NCBI GenBank assembly: GCA_964586145.1
Contig: CAZPHH010000119.1
Span: 1 to 12,158, forward strand
Direction of reading: 5' to 3'
Source: JAFGJQ01 sp964586145
GTDB taxonomy: Bacteria > Planctomycetota > Phycisphaerae > UBA1845
Length of the DNA stretch: 12,158 nucleotides
The translations under genes and the position numbers were made by a program. Under the pieces are notes generated by a model, which saw nothing but the letters and a program-made list of their open reading frames with translations, was not told the origin of the DNA and did no database searches. This document shows positions 6,684-12,158 of this stretch, in pieces. Position 1 is the first letter of the stretch. Each line of letters begins with the position of its first letter.

Positions 6684-8393
6684 ATGCAGAACTTCAGCAT
6701 CAGCATCTTTGTACTGGCCCTGATCGTGGTCGGCTGCGGTCCGTCCGTGACGTATGACGTTCTCATTCGCAACGGCACCGTCTATGACGGAAGCGGCGGC
6801 GAGCCGGTGCTGGCGGACGTGGCCATCAACGGCGACGTCATCGTCGGCGTCGGATCGCTGCCCGACGCCCGCGGCCGGACGGAGATCGACGCCGCCGGGC
6901 TGGCGGTTGCCCCCGGCTTCATCAACATGCTGAGCTGGGCGAACACGTCGCTGCTGGCGGACGGGCGTTCGCAGAGCGACATCCGCCAGGGCGTCACGCT
7001 GGAAGTGCTCGGCGAAGGCACCTCCATGGGTCCGCTGAACGACGGGATGAAGCGGGAGATGAAGGAGCGGCAGGGCCACATCCGGTACGACGTGGCCTGG
7101 ACCACTCTCGGGGAGTACCTCGAACACCTGGAGACGCGCGGCGTTTCCACGAACGTCGCCTCCTTCGTCGGCAACTCCACCGTGCGGACGTATGTGATCG
7201 GCAGGGAAGACCGACGGGCCACGCCGGCCGAGTTGGAGCAGATGCGCGCCCTGGTGGAGCAGGCCATGCAGGAAGGGGCGATGGGCGTCAGCTCCGCGTT
7301 GATTTACGTGCCCTCGTGCTATGCGGACACCGATGAGCTGGTCGCGCTGGCGGAGGTCGCCGCCGAGTACGGCGGCATCTACATTTCGCACATTCGCAAC
7401 GAGGGCGGGGGGCTGCTCGAGGCGCTGGAGGAGTTCATTACCATTGCCCGGCGGGCGGACGTGCCTGCGGAGGTGTATCACTTCAAGGCGTCCGGCCGCG
7501 ACAACTGGCACAAGCTGGACGACGCCATCGCCCGCATCGAGGACGCCCGGGCCGACGGGCTGCGCATCACCGCCAACATGTACACGTATCACGCCAGCTC
7601 CACCGGCCTGTACGCCATCATGCCGCCGTGGGTGCAGGAGGGCGGGCACGCCGTCTGGGTTCAGCGGCTCAAGGACCCCGCCATCCGCGCCCGCCTCCGA
7701 CAGGAGATGAACCTGGACACGACCGAGTGGGAGAACGACTGGGTCGCCGTCGGCGAGCCGGGGAACATTCTGCTGGTGGGCTTCCGCAACGACGCCCTCA
7801 AGCCGTTGACCGGCAAAAGCCTGGCGGAAGTGGCGGCCCTGCGCGGGACCTCGCCGGAAGAGACCGCCATGGACCTGGTCATCGAGGACGACAGCGGCGT
7901 GGAGTGCGTCTTCTTCACCATGTCGGAGGACAACATTCGCAAGAAAATCCGCCAGTCGTGGATGAGCTTCTGCTCCGACGGCGCTTCGATGGCGGCTGAG
8001 GGTGTGTTCCTCAATCGCGGCACGCACCCGCGGGCATACGGCAGCTTTGCCCGCCTGCTGGGCAAGTACGTGCGTGACGAGCAGATCATCCCGCTGAAAG
8101 AGGCGATCCGACGGCTCACGTCGCAGCCGGCGAGCACGCTGGGCCTGGATCGCCGCGGCTCGCTTCAGCCCGGCTACTACGCCGACGTCGTGGTCTTCGA
8201 CCCGACGACCATCCGCGACAACGCCACGTTTGATCGTCCCCACCAGTACGCCACCGGCATGCATCACGTGCTGGTCAACGGCGTGCCGGTGTTGCGTGAC
8301 GGCGAGCACACCGGCGCGACCCCCGGCCGCTTCGTCCGCGGCCCCGGCTGGACCGGCCGCGATCCGCTTGAGATGGGCCGACGGTCGCCGTGA
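6684..8393 (+). CDS. Lipoprotein of the D-aminoacylase/N-acyl-D-amino-acid deacylase branch of amidohydrolases, with altered metal site
   Basis: 569 residues. Residues 1-17 form a lipoprotein signal peptide with lipobox VVGC (C18); its n-region oddly lacks Lys or Arg. The family start YDVLIRNGTVYDGSGGEPVLADVAI (24-48) and the C-terminal segment LGLDRRGSLQPGYYADVVVFDP (486-507) identify the amidohydrolase beta-sandwich and composite domain. In D-aminoacylases the strand-1 motif is PGFID-HTH. Here residues 77-85 read PGFINMLSW, so both histidines are absent. The usual GNC cysteine motif after GVT is replaced by LGEGTSMG (109-116). Retained are H236 in YISHIRNE, H266 in EVYHFKA and D432 in SFCSDGAS. 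Classic family members hydrolyse N-acyl-D-amino acids using zinc; this protein could be a mononuclear variant with another amide substrate. The start is chosen at the signal peptide; the ribosome site (GAAAGG, 12 bases) is modest. Outer membrane or periplasmic location is inferred. Confidence 0.85.
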   Translation: MQNFSISIFVLALIVVGCGPSVTYDVLIRNGTVYDGSGGEPVLADVAINGDVIVGVGSLPDARGRTEIDAAGLAVAPGFINMLSWANTSLLADGRSQSDIRQGVTLEVLGEGTSMGPLNDGMKREMKERQGHIRYDVAWTTLGEYLEHLETRGVSTNVASFVGNSTVRTYVIGREDRRATPAELEQMRALVEQAMQEGAMGVSSALIYVPSCYADTDELVALAEVAAEYGGIYISHIRNEGGGLLEALEEFITIARRADVPAEVYHFKASGRDNWHKLDDAIARIEDARADGLRITANMYTYHASSTGLYAIMPPWVQEGGHAVWVQRLKDPAIRARLRQEMNLDTTEWENDWVAVGEPGNILLVGFRNDALKPLTGKSLAEVAALRGTSPEETAMDLVIEDDSGVECVFFTMSEDNIRKKIRQSWMSFCSDGASMAAEGVFLNRGTHPRAYGSFARLLGKYVRDEQIIPLKEAIRRLTSQPASTLGLDRRGSLQPGYYADVVVFDPTTIRDNATFDRPHQYATGMHHVLVNGVPVLRDGEHTGATPGRFVRGPGWTGRDPLEMGRRSP

Positions 8394-8420
8394 AGAGCAC
8401 GGGCAGACCCGGTGAGGAAT

Positions 8421-8443
8421 GCCGACCCCCTGGCCACGTCGGC
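8421..8443. other. Stem-loop between convergent genes
   Basis: GCCGAC (8421-8426) pairs with GTCGGC (8438-8443) around an 11-base loop, in the 78-base gap where the deacylase-like gene (plus) and the unassigned minus-strand gene meet tail to tail. Position suggests a shared transcript-end hairpin, but no U tract follows on either strand, so termination is weakly supported. Confidence 0.25.
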
Positions 8444-8471
8444 CGGCAGCCGTTCGTCAGATTCGGAATCG

Positions 8472-9590
8472 TCAGGCAGTGGAGCGTCGGGCGTAGCGGA
8501 TGGCCTGTTTCACCGCCTCTCCCGCGGGAGGGCTGAACACGCCCAGTTCGGCAAAGGTCAGCGCGGGGACGCTGCGGGCCGTGGCGGCGGCCACATCGGC
8601 CACCAGGGCCTGCGGCCGGCTGACGGTGTCCGCATCCACGCGGAATTCCAACTCGCAGCCGTCCGGGAATTCGGAACCGGAGTATTGCCAGCACACGCCG
8701 GTCACGCTCCGCTGCACGAATTCAAGCGGGTCCGCGTGCTCGCGGCCCGTGCGGTGGAGAATGATGGGAATGTCGCTTGCGCCGGCCAGATGCGCCGTTG
8801 CCCGGGCCAGGCGGGCGGACTGCCCGTCCACGTACGCCCGCAGCACGGGGTCGCCGGCAAGGTGCTCGGCGAACGACCGGCCGCGGTCCGTGCCGCTCTC
8901 CATCACGTTGTGCAGCGTCACCCGGACCGACCGGACCGCCGCATCCACGTCCAGCCCCTGCTCCGCCGCCTGCTGCAGGCACGACTCGCAGAAGCAGACG
9001 GCCAGCAAGCCGTCGACCAGATCGCCGCCCGCCGCCGGAACCGTCAGGCCGGCTGTGGCCTCGCCAAACCAACCCAGGTCCCAGTCCTGCAGGACGACGG
9101 CGTCCGGCGAGAACGCGCGGCTCGCCTCCGCCACCAGGGCCGCGACCATCGCCCGCACGTCGGGATTGGCCGGGCAAAGGCGCGTCGGGGAGACGTCGTT
9201 CAGCACGTTCCTGCATGCGCACGCCTCGTGCCGCTCCGCCAGTCGGCCCAGCCGAAGCGTCGAGACCGCCATGCGCAGGCCCAGGCCGCGGTCTCGGACG
9301 GCAGCGGCCGCCGCGGCCAGTCGGTTGCGACCTCTGGCAATCTCGGCGACGACCGGCTTGCAGCGGGTGGCGGTGTAGCATTCGTCGTCGGGGGTGTACA
9401 GGAGGCCGCCGCGGGTGCGGATAACGGCCAGGTCGGCGCCGCGGCGGACGCACAGGGCGGCCTGCGGCCCGCAACCGGCCACGAGCGTCAGGCCCGTGGC
9501 GCCAAGCGTGCCCTGCACGTAATCCAGCTCCGCATCGAGCCGGCCGTTGTCCAAATCCCACGCCTGCGCCTGGATGAACACTTGCAGCAT
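8472..9590 (-). CDS. Uncharacterised protein, possibly a TIM-barrel glycoside-hydrolase-like enzyme
   Basis: 372 residues from the chosen ATG, where the sequence begins with a beta-strand-like MLQVFIQAQAWD. In-frame starts at 9638 (ATG) and 9665 (TTG) would add Arg/Gly-rich residues and look less likely. I recognise no named family with certainty. The pattern RLCPANPDVRAMVAALVAEA (137-156), then PDAVVLQDWDLGWF (162-175), then a Cys cluster C199-x-C201-x2-C204 with an Ala-rich helix and GLDVD (212-216), resembles hypothetical barrel hydrolases of planctomycetes and related bacteria that share a C-P-x-N-P...D and CfCe-C layout. D169 and D171 would be candidate catalytic or sugar-binding residues; this is inference. 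No signal peptide or membrane segment is visible. The three clustered cysteines could bind a metal. It is divergent from the methyltransferase gene and convergent with the lipoprotein gene, so it is transcribed alone. Confidence 0.75.
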   Translation of the reverse strand: MLQVFIQAQAWDLDNGRLDAELDYVQGTLGATGLTLVAGCGPQAALCVRRGADLAVIRTRGGLLYTPDDECYTATRCKPVVAEIARGRNRLAAAAAAVRDRGLGLRMAVSTLRLGRLAERHEACACRNVLNDVSPTRLCPANPDVRAMVAALVAEASRAFSPDAVVLQDWDLGWFGEATAGLTVPAAGGDLVDGLLAVCFCESCLQQAAEQGLDVDAAVRSVRVTLHNVMESGTDRGRSFAEHLAGDPVLRAYVDGQSARLARATAHLAGASDIPIILHRTGREHADPLEFVQRSVTGVCWQYSGSEFPDGCELEFRVDADTVSRPQALVADVAAATARSVPALTFAELGVFSPPAGEAVKQAIRYARRSTA

Positions 9591-9745
9591 GTTCGCCGAT
9601 CCAACCAAGGTTCCCTGCCGTCGCCGGCCCGCGGCCATCTTAACGGGATGAACGACTGCAGCCAACGTGCCCGGCGTGCAGGGTCATTTCACAGATTTCA
9701 CACGCTGTGACTTCTGGAAAGGCGGCGTGTGCGGGAAATGGGGTC

Positions 9746-9774
9746 GCGAAATCGGAGGTGGTTTCGCATATAGT
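9746..9774 (+). promoter_or_regulatory. Weak candidate promoter/operator before the methyltransferase gene
   Basis: TATAGT (9769-9774) matches five of six positions of a sigma70 -10 box. It is immediately preceded by an inverted repeat, GCGAAA (9746-9751) and TTTCGC (9762-9767), separated by 10 bases. No good -35 box sits 17 bases upstream. It lies in the 259-base divergent region, 76 bases before the methyltransferase ATG. The rest of that region shows nothing convincing. Confidence 0.25.
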
Positions 9775-9849
9775 GTGGCGCAAGTGTGCCGCGCAGCACG
9801 GACGAACGGAAGACGAAACCGTCAGGACATCGCAGAAGGCTGCCGAACC

Positions 9850-10779
9850 ATGCCACCAGCCATCGACACGATTCACACGGGCGACTGCATTGCGGGCATG
9901 AGTGCCATGGACCCCGAGAGCGTGGACCTCGTGTTCGCCGATCCGCCGTTCAACATCGGCTATGACTACGACGAGTACGACGACCGCAAGGCGTGCGACG
10001 AGTACCTGGCCTGGTCGCGGAACTGGATGGCTGAGGTGTGGCGGGTGCTCAAGCCGACGGGCACGTTCTGGCTGGCCATCGGGGACGAGTACGCGGCGGA
10101 GTTGAAGCTGCTGGCCCGGCGTGAGCTGGGGTTCATCTGTCGAAGCTGGGTGGTCTGGTACTACACGTTCGGCGTGCATTGCGTGCGGAAGTTCGCGCGG
10201 TCCCACGCGCACCTCTTCCACTTTGTGAAGGACGAGAAGGACTTCACGTTCAACATTGACGATCCACACGTGCGCGTGCCCTCGGCCCGGCAGCTTGTGT
10301 ATGCCGACGCGCGGGCCAACCCCAAGGGCCGCCTGCCGGACGACACCTGGATCCTGCGGCCGCAGGACATTCCGACCGCGTTCGAGTCGGACGGCGACAC
10401 GTGGTACTACGCGCGAGTGGCCGGCACGTTCAAGGAGCGGCGCGGCTTTCACGGCTGCCAGATGCCGGAGCAGATTCTGGGGCGGATCCTCCGCGTGTCG
10501 TCCAACCCGGGCGACCTGGTGCTGGACCCGTTCACCGGCAGCGGCACGACGCTGACGGTCGCCAAGAAGCTCGGCCGGCACTGGGTGGGCTTTGAGTTGT
10601 CGCAGGAGTACGCCCAGCAATCCGGCGAGCGCGTCCGACGGGCCCGGGTGGGCGACCCGCTGGACGGCCCGCCGAACCCGTTGCTCAGCGCCCCGGCGAC
10701 GCCGGACACGCCGCCCGACCGCAAGCGCAACGGCCGGCGAAACGCCGCGCGCGCCGACAGCACGCCCGGGCTCTTCTGA
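9850..10779 (+). CDS. Site-specific DNA methyltransferase (amino-methyltransferase, beta motif order)
   Basis: A 309-residue enzyme that transfers a methyl group from S-adenosylmethionine to an exocyclic amino group in DNA. The catalytic motif IV, DPPF, is at residues 31-34, after the family opening IHTGDCIAGMSAM. The SAM-binding motif I region, DPFTGSGTT, is at 226-234, followed by WVGFELSQEYA (245-255). The order motif IV, then about 190 residues including target recognition, then motif I, is that of the beta group. DPPF/DPPY enzymes of this layout are mostly N6-adenine methylases, but N4-cytosine cannot be excluded. The last 40 residues are Pro/Arg-rich and probably disordered. A GAAGG 10 bases upstream supports the ATG at 9850. 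No restriction endonuclase gene is next to it, so it is probably solitary. The recognition sequence cannot be read from the protein. Confidence 0.92.
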   Translation: MPPAIDTIHTGDCIAGMSAMDPESVDLVFADPPFNIGYDYDEYDDRKACDEYLAWSRNWMAEVWRVLKPTGTFWLAIGDEYAAELKLLARRELGFICRSWVVWYYTFGVHCVRKFARSHAHLFHFVKDEKDFTFNIDDPHVRVPSARQLVYADARANPKGRLPDDTWILRPQDIPTAFESDGDTWYYARVAGTFKERRGFHGCQMPEQILGRILRVSSNPGDLVLDPFTGSGTTLTVAKKLGRHWVGFELSQEYAQQSGERVRRARVGDPLDGPPNPLLSAPATPDTPPDRKRNGRRNAARADSTPGLF

Positions 10780-10818
10780 ACCTTCCTCGCCAGAGAACCC
10801 TGCGACGCGCCTGTGCCG

Positions 10819-11631
10819 TCAATGCTGACAGCACGCGGTCCGGGCGTGGGCGGCGCGGGCGGAGCGGGTCAGGGCCAGCGGAAAAACGATGTCGCTGAAG
10901 CAGCACGGCACCATGACGGCCACCACCACGAAGAAGAAGATGTAGCCCAGGCTGTCGATCCAGGCGAGGCGGCCGAAGGCGTGGACCATGTAGAAGATGC
11001 TGGCCATGGTGGATACGAACACGTGCATCGAATGCGAGAACACCGTGCTGCGGGCCACCCCCATCGCGGCCAGCAGACCCACACCGATGCCGATCGCGGC
11101 GAACGGCAGCACCATGCTCGGATGCTCAATCACGCAGATGTGCATGGGCAGGCGAACGCCCAGAATCAGCAGAGACACGTGCGGAATCAGAATGTCGCTG
11201 ACGCCGCAGACGCCGATCGCCCCAATCAGGCCCACAACCACCGCCTTGAGAATCTTTCGGTCATACCGCCAGAACATGGCGGTTGTGGCCGCGGCGGAAA
11301 AGAACATGTGCAGCGGGTGAAACAGGTGAAACAGCGGCCGAAACCCCGCCTCGTGATCGTGTCCGTGATGCGGGTCGGAACACGCCTCCGTCGGCCCGTG
11401 GTCATGGTCGTGGTCGTGCGACAGCGCAGCCGTCTCCTCGGACAATCCATTGATCGCAACGGGCGTCAGAAAGCAGATGACACCCGCCACGACGAGCCCC
11501 ACGGCTACGGCGGCTACGGAGAAGGGCAGATGCGTGACCAGTTCCAACCGAAACGGGCTTTCCGGCTGGTGCGCGTGGACTTCGCAGCCATTCTGATGCA
11601 CGTGGTGTGCCTCATGATCCGCGTGTGGCAT
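10819..11631 (-). CDS. His-rich multi-pass membrane protein with duplicated HxxH/CxxSDIxxP signature (putative metal handling)
   Basis: 270 residues, 27 of them His. A His-rich N-terminus (seven His in residues 1-22) precedes a hydrophobic segment at about 35-57 and a loop with HDHDHDHG and HHGHDHE (72-93). Further hydrophobic stretches are near 104-121, 128-158, 172-193, 203-219 and 228-254. Two halves share a signature: H105-P-L-H108-M-F-F-S-A-A-A followed by C142-G-V-S-D-I-L-I-P, and H200-S-M-H203-V-F-V-S-T-M-A followed by C243-C-F-S-D-I-V-F-P. I recognise no named family. Histidines and cysteines placed in membrane segments suggest transport or binding of a transition metal such as Zn, Ni, Co or Cu, which is inference. 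The ATG at 11631 follows GGAGGGAG. The gene is 72 bases downstream of the ribbon-helix-helix gene on the same strand, so the two are probably one transcript. Confidence 0.85.
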   Translation of the reverse strand: MPHADHEAHHVHQNGCEVHAHQPESPFRLELVTHLPFSVAAVAVGLVVAGVICFLTPVAINGLSEETAALSHDHDHDHGPTEACSDPHHGHDHEAGFRPLFHLFHPLHMFFSAAATTAMFWRYDRKILKAVVVGLIGAIGVCGVSDILIPHVSLLILGVRLPMHICVIEHPSMVLPFAAIGIGVGLLAAMGVARSTVFSHSMHVFVSTMASIFYMVHAFGRLAWIDSLGYIFFFVVVAVMVPCCFSDIVFPLALTRSARAAHARTACCQH

Positions 11632-11702
11632 GGTGGATGATCTCCCTCCGGGGTATGGCGGACGACCAGGCCCGCGAGCAACTCGGGACCCCGATCCCCA
11701 TC

Positions 11703-11716
11703 GTCAGGTACCTGAC
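11703..11716. promoter_or_regulatory. Perfect 14-bp palindrome between regulator and membrane-protein genes
   Basis: GTCAGGTACCTGAC is identical on both strands. It covers the stop codon (11704-11706) and last codons of the ribbon-helix-helix gene and ends 71 bases before the membrane-protein ATG. Unlike the GC-only palindromes elsewhere in the window it has mixed composition. It could be an operator for internal regulation of the second gene, or a transcript hairpin. Binding by the neighbouring regulator is inferred only from position. Confidence 0.45.
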
Positions 11717-11994
11717 TTCCGGTGAAGGTTGCGTCTCTGCTGGTTCGTGCAGACCAGGTGCCATTCGTGGCATTCCTCGCATTCCGTCACGCGGTGGCTC
11801 TCGGCGAACTTCTCCCAGTGCTTTTTCTGATCGGGAGAGAGAATCCCGGTGCCGTGGCACAGCGGACAGACGTTGTCCAGGGCTGTGAGCACCGCTGCCC
11901 GGATGAAGGCTGACCGGTTCGGAATCGCCCGCAGCGCCTCTGCCAGCGCCGTCTCCGCCTTGAATGTCACGATCGCTTGTTTGTGCTGGCCCAT
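11704..11994 (-). CDS. Small ribbon-helix-helix (CopG-like) regulator with Cys/His metal-binding tail
   Basis: 96 residues. Residues 6-13 (QAIVTFKA) fit the DNA-contacting beta-strand of a ribbon-helix-helix fold. TALAEALRAI (15-24) is helix A, and NRSAFIRAAVLTAL (26-39) is helix B with the N-R-S-x-F-I-R-x-A pattern typical of CopG/NikR-like N-terminal domains. The tail has C43-P-L-C46, H59, H67, C72-E-E-C75-H76, H79 and C82, a layout able to bind zinc or a similar ion. It is not NikR proper, whose C-terminal ACT-like domain is longer. I infer a dimeric metal-sensing transcription factor. The start MGQHK is preferred because the promoter and inverted repeat lie just upstream, whereas the in-frame start at 12048 falls inside the repeat and the one at 12081 overlaps the promoter spacer. 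It probably controls its own transcript, including the downstream His-rich membrane protein. Confidence 0.82.
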   Translation of the reverse strand: MGQHKQAIVTFKAETALAEALRAIPNRSAFIRAAVLTALDNVCPLCHGTGILSPDQKKHWEKFAESHRVTECEECHEWHLVCTNQQRRNLHRKSGT

Positions 11995-12021
11995 CTTCCA
12001 ACCGCCTGAAAAGAAGAAGGT

Positions 12022-12049
12022 TATGACGCATCGCCGCGCGGGCGTCATA
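12022..12049. promoter_or_regulatory. Inverted repeat, candidate operator of the regulator gene
   Basis: TATGACGC (12022-12029) and GCGTCATA (12042-12049) are perfect 8-bp inverted arms separated by 12 bases, giving half-sites 20 bp centre to centre, about two helical turns. That suits a dimer of ribbon-helix-helix dimers. It spans roughly +9 to +36 from the predicted start of transcription, a repressor position. TATGA-N18-TCATA resembles the E. coli NikR operator, GTATGA-N16-TCATAC, but the spacing differs by two. It could also fold in the RNA leader. Confidence 0.6.
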
Positions 12050-12063
12050 TTTCGTAATACCTG

Positions 12064-12092
12064 ATTATCCGGGCGGGCCAACGCATTGTCAA
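12064..12092 (-). promoter_or_regulatory. Sigma70-type promoter of the regulator/membrane-protein operon
   Basis: On the minus strand, TTGACA (12092-12087) is a perfect -35 box, followed by a 17-base spacer and GATAAT (12069-12064), five of six for the -10 box. Transcription would start near 12057, giving a leader of about 63 bases to the ATG at 11994. This is the best promoter I can see in the window. Confidence 0.75.
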
Positions 12093-12098
12093 GCCGGC

Positions 12099-12110
12099 TG
12101 GGTTAACCCA
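12099..12110. promoter_or_regulatory. 12-bp palindrome just upstream of the -35 box
   Basis: TGGGTTAACCCA is a perfect palindrome 6 bases upstream of the TTGACA box, centred near -47. It is AT-centred and thus stands out from the GC-rich background. The position could suit an activator or second regulator; nothing in the window identifies the protein. Confidence 0.4.
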
Positions 12111-12137
12111 ACTTTCGCAGATCGGGGACTCGGGCGG

Positions 12138-12157
12138 GGCTGGCGAGGGCGCCAGCC
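12138..12157. other. Strong stem-loop at the window edge
   Basis: GGCTGGCG (12138-12145) pairs perfectly with CGCCAGCC (12150-12157) around an AGGG loop. It lies upstream of the regulator promoter. It may be the transcript end of a gene beyond the window or a dispersed repeat; the following bases are not visible, so a U tract cannot be judged. Confidence 0.4.
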
Positions 12158-12158
12158 G

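Noticed and set aside
5745..8309. Very long minus-strand open frame (854 codons) opposite the epimerase-like and deacylase-like genes
   Set aside because: It is antisense to two confidently assigned families and crosses their intergenic region. Composition is His/Arg/Ala-rich without a motif; it reflects high GC at third positions.
8412..9710. Plus-strand open frame opposite the unassigned minus-strand protein
   Set aside because: Low-complexity Arg/Ala/Gly composition with no ribosome site. The minus frame has a better hydrophobic pattern and resembles a protein fold.
10813..11640. Plus-strand open frame opposite the His-rich membrane protein
   Set aside because: The minus frame has clear membrane segments, internal motif duplication and a ribosome site; the plus frame is a hydrophilic mirror of it.
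11704..11994. Calling the small regulator NikR
   Set aside because: The ribbon-helix-helix part and operator are reminiscent, but the tail is too short for the NikR ACT-like domain and has a CxxC...CxxC layout instead.

Overview
The window looks like a piece of a high-GC Planctomycetota genome, probably a draft or metagenome assembly because it carries a run of exactly 100 Ns. Three things point to the phylum. One is a secreted protein ending in dockerin-like half repeats, the last of the D-F-N-N-D...VDLLDFAWFQ type common in planctomycetes. Another is a prepilin-like protein with an A|FTLIELLVV cleavage region and a terminal FLFCDGH motif. The third is the general gene mix. No rRNA, tRNA, CRISPR array, insertion sequence or phage gene was recognised.

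Layout. Positions 129-4528 (minus strand) hold a prepilin-type protein followed by a large exported protein. I read the latter as a PstS-like substrate-binding fold, interrupted by Cys-rich inserts and the assembly gap, with a dockerin-rich tail. Positions 4961-8393 (plus) hold a SMUG1-type uracil-DNA glycosylase, a TIGR01777-type NAD(P)-binding epimerase-like protein, and a lipoprotein of the D-aminoacylase branch of amidohydrolases that lacks several usual metal ligands. Positions 8472-9590 (minus) hold an unassigned, possibly TIM-barrel protein. Divergent from it, positions 9850-10779 (plus) hold a beta-order DNA methyltransferase with no restriction partner in view.

The most interesting part is 10819-12110 (minus). 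A near-consensus sigma70-type promoter (TTGACA-N17-GATAAT) is followed by an 8-bp inverted repeat at about +9 to +36. Next comes a 96-residue ribbon-helix-helix protein with a Cys/His-rich tail, a perfect 14-bp palindrome on its stop codon, and a 270-residue membrane protein that is 10% histidine. The membrane protein contains a previously unnamed (to me) duplicated signature: HxxHxFxSxxA followed 37-43 residues later by CxxSDIxxP. I infer an autoregulated metal-responsive regulator plus membrane metal-handling protein. The metal and the direction of transport are unknown.

In the rest of the window the genes do not form an obvious single pathway. The glycosylase and epimerase genes are 22 bases apart and may be co-transcribed. 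The remaining genes look like separate units.
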